Assembly: GCF_014873915.1 (NCBI RefSeq)
Contig: NZ_JADBEJ010000004.1
Location: 558,001-622,000 of the forward strand
Direction: 5' to 3'
Length of the DNA stretch: 64,000 bases
DNA from: Amycolatopsis roodepoortensis
Lineage (GTDB): Bacteria > Actinomycetota > Actinomycetes > Mycobacteriales > Pseudonocardiaceae
In this document: positions 63,071 through 64,000 of the stretch, one piece after another
Layout: each line of letters starts with the position of its first letter
Position numbering within the stretch: the first letter of the stretch is position 1
Translations under genes and position numbers: made by a program
Notes under the pieces: generated by a model
The model's input: the letters and a program-made list of their open reading frames with translations, nothing else
Told to the model about the DNA's origin: nothing
The model's database searches: none

Positions 63071-64000
63071 TGCGGCGCGGGATCCTGGCGGTCGACGAGG
63101 GTTCCACCGGCACGAGGGCGGCCGTCGTCGGCGAGGACGGCCGGAGCGGCCCCTCCTTCTACACCTCCATCGACGTGAGCCACCCCGAACCGGCGCAGGT
63201 CGAACAGGACGCCATGCAGCTGCTGGACCGGACACTCGACGTCGCCCGTCAAGCGGTGGCGTGGGCGGCCGAGAACGGCGTGGAGATCGCGGGCATGTCG
63301 ATCTGCACCCAGCGGGCGACGGCCGTCCTGTGGGACCGGGAGACCGGACGCCCGCTGGCCCCCGCCGTGGTGTGGCAGGACAGCCGTTACGCCGCGGAGC
63401 TGGCGCAGCTCGCTCCGGAGTGGGATCGGCACCTGTGGCAGGCGACCGGACGCCCGGTGGGGACACGCGCCCCGTTCCTGTGGGCGGCACGGCAACTCGA
63501 ACGGCTGGACGTCCCGGCGGAGCGGGTGCTGTTCGGTTCCGTCGACACCTGGCTGGTGTGGCATCTCAGCGGCCGCGAGCGGTTCACGATCTCGGCGACC
63601 AACGCCGTCGCGTTCGGCGGGTACCGGCTACGTGAGCACGCGTGGGACCAGGAATGGCTGGCGGCACTGGGTTTTCCCGCCGAGCTGGCGCCGCCGCCGC
63701 AGGACGACGACGGCGATTACGGGTACACGGACCCGGAACTGCTCGGCATCCGCGTCCCGATCGCGGCGGTCATGGGCGATCAGCACGCCTCGCTGATCGC
63801 GCTCGGCGCGCTGTCGCCGGGCCAGGGCACCTGCGTCCACGGCACCGGCACGTTCGTCGGCGCGCTGGCCGGTGACGAACCGCCCGAGGCGGTGGGTGGC
63901 CTCGACGGCGTGCTGTGCCTGGTCGCCTGGCGTAGCCGCGGCCACAGCCGGTTCAGCCTCGAGGCCTACACCTCGACCACCGGCTCGGCCTTGCGCTGGC
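63070..64000 (+). CDS. FGGY family carbohydrate kinase, truncated by window end
   Basis: The first 310 residues are visible. Actin-like ATPase fold: phosphate-1 motif LAVDEGSTGTRAAVV, then ICTQRATAVLWDRETGRPLAPAVVWQDSRY, ATGRPVGTRAPFLWAARQLERL, TWLVWHLSG and GDQHASLIALGALSPGQGTCVHGTGTFVGALAG. This resembles glycerol/xylulose/erythritol kinases. It overlaps the MFS gene by one base. Together with the LysR regulator it forms a catabolic uptake unit. Confidence 0.88.
   Translation, partial: MRRGILAVDEGSTGTRAAVVGEDGRSGPSFYTSIDVSHPEPAQVEQDAMQLLDRTLDVARQAVAWAAENGVEIAGMSICTQRATAVLWDRETGRPLAPAVVWQDSRYAAELAQLAPEWDRHLWQATGRPVGTRAPFLWAARQLERLDVPAERVLFGSVDTWLVWHLSGRERFTISATNAVAFGGYRLREHAWDQEWLAALGFPAELAPPPQDDDGDYGYTDPELLGIRVPIAAVMGDQHASLIALGALSPGQGTCVHGTGTFVGALAGDEPPEAVGGLDGVLCLVAWRSRGHSRFSLEAYTSTTGSALRW

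Overview
The window is very GC-rich with strong GC3 bias. Its gene content points to a mycelial actinomycete, most likely Pseudonocardiaceae and Amycolatopsis-like: a complete conservon (CvnABCD), a mycothiol-type maleylpyruvate isomerase fold protein, an F420-type nitroreductase, a SigD/ShbA-like sigma factor, a DevR/DevS-like two-component pair, an LCP wall ligase and three secreted GH18 chitinases. The genus is inferred from gene content and style; no marker was compared.

Layout. 1-5 kb: end of a dialkylglycine decarboxylase, an alpha/beta hydrolase plus BASS transporter operon, a DM13 lipoprotein-like protein, and a TetR gene divergent from an RpiB-like isomerase. 5-11 kb: a chitin-degradation locus with a two-gene chitinase operon and a convergent third chitinase; both transcription units have DasR-type operator candidates. 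11-16 kb: sigma factor, DevRS-like pair, PNPOx-fold and F420 proteins. 16-19 kb: TetR regulator divergent from a DrrC/UvrA2-like drug-tolerance ATPase, and an unknown membrane protein. 19-29 kb: phosphoesterases, DUF998, hydrolase, macrodomain, MFS, beta-propeller, HAD, NUDIX and tandem DoxX genes. 29-34 kb: the conservon. 34-40 kb: kynureninase with a TenA-fold partner, a divergent acyl-CoA synthetase, and an SDR. 40-50 kb: MFS, diguanylate cyclase, a phospholipase A2/multispan membrane fusion, LCP protein, XRE regulator, Baeyer-Villiger monooxygenase with divergent TetR. 50-57 kb: small proteins, an unusual tRNA, a broken HEPN/nucleotidyltransferase pair, a RibD-like reductase with an ArsR-SRPBCC fusion, and an aminotransferase/SDR/O-methyltransferase operon. 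57-64 kb: dnaE1, then LysR, MFS and FGGY kinase (polyol or sugar uptake; kinase cut by the window end).

Most striking non-coding features. (1) Long palindromes of several sequence families occur at thirteen places, every one at the 3' end of a gene and none in the divergent promoter regions. Two copies 19 kb apart are exact reverse complements over 53 bp. (2) A tRNA has a UAG (Leu-type) anticodon and a leucine-like D-arm but a 5-nt class I variable loop. (3) A degenerate direct-repeat array with roughly 50-74 bp spacing lies before the diguanylate cyclase. (4) A HEPN gene is broken by a frameshift and apparent internal deletion beside an intact wHTH-nucleotidyltransferase gene that has twin operators.

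Regulation appears mainly local: several regulators sit divergent from their likely targets with small dyads in the shared promoter, and operons often overlap by 4 nt (ATGA).
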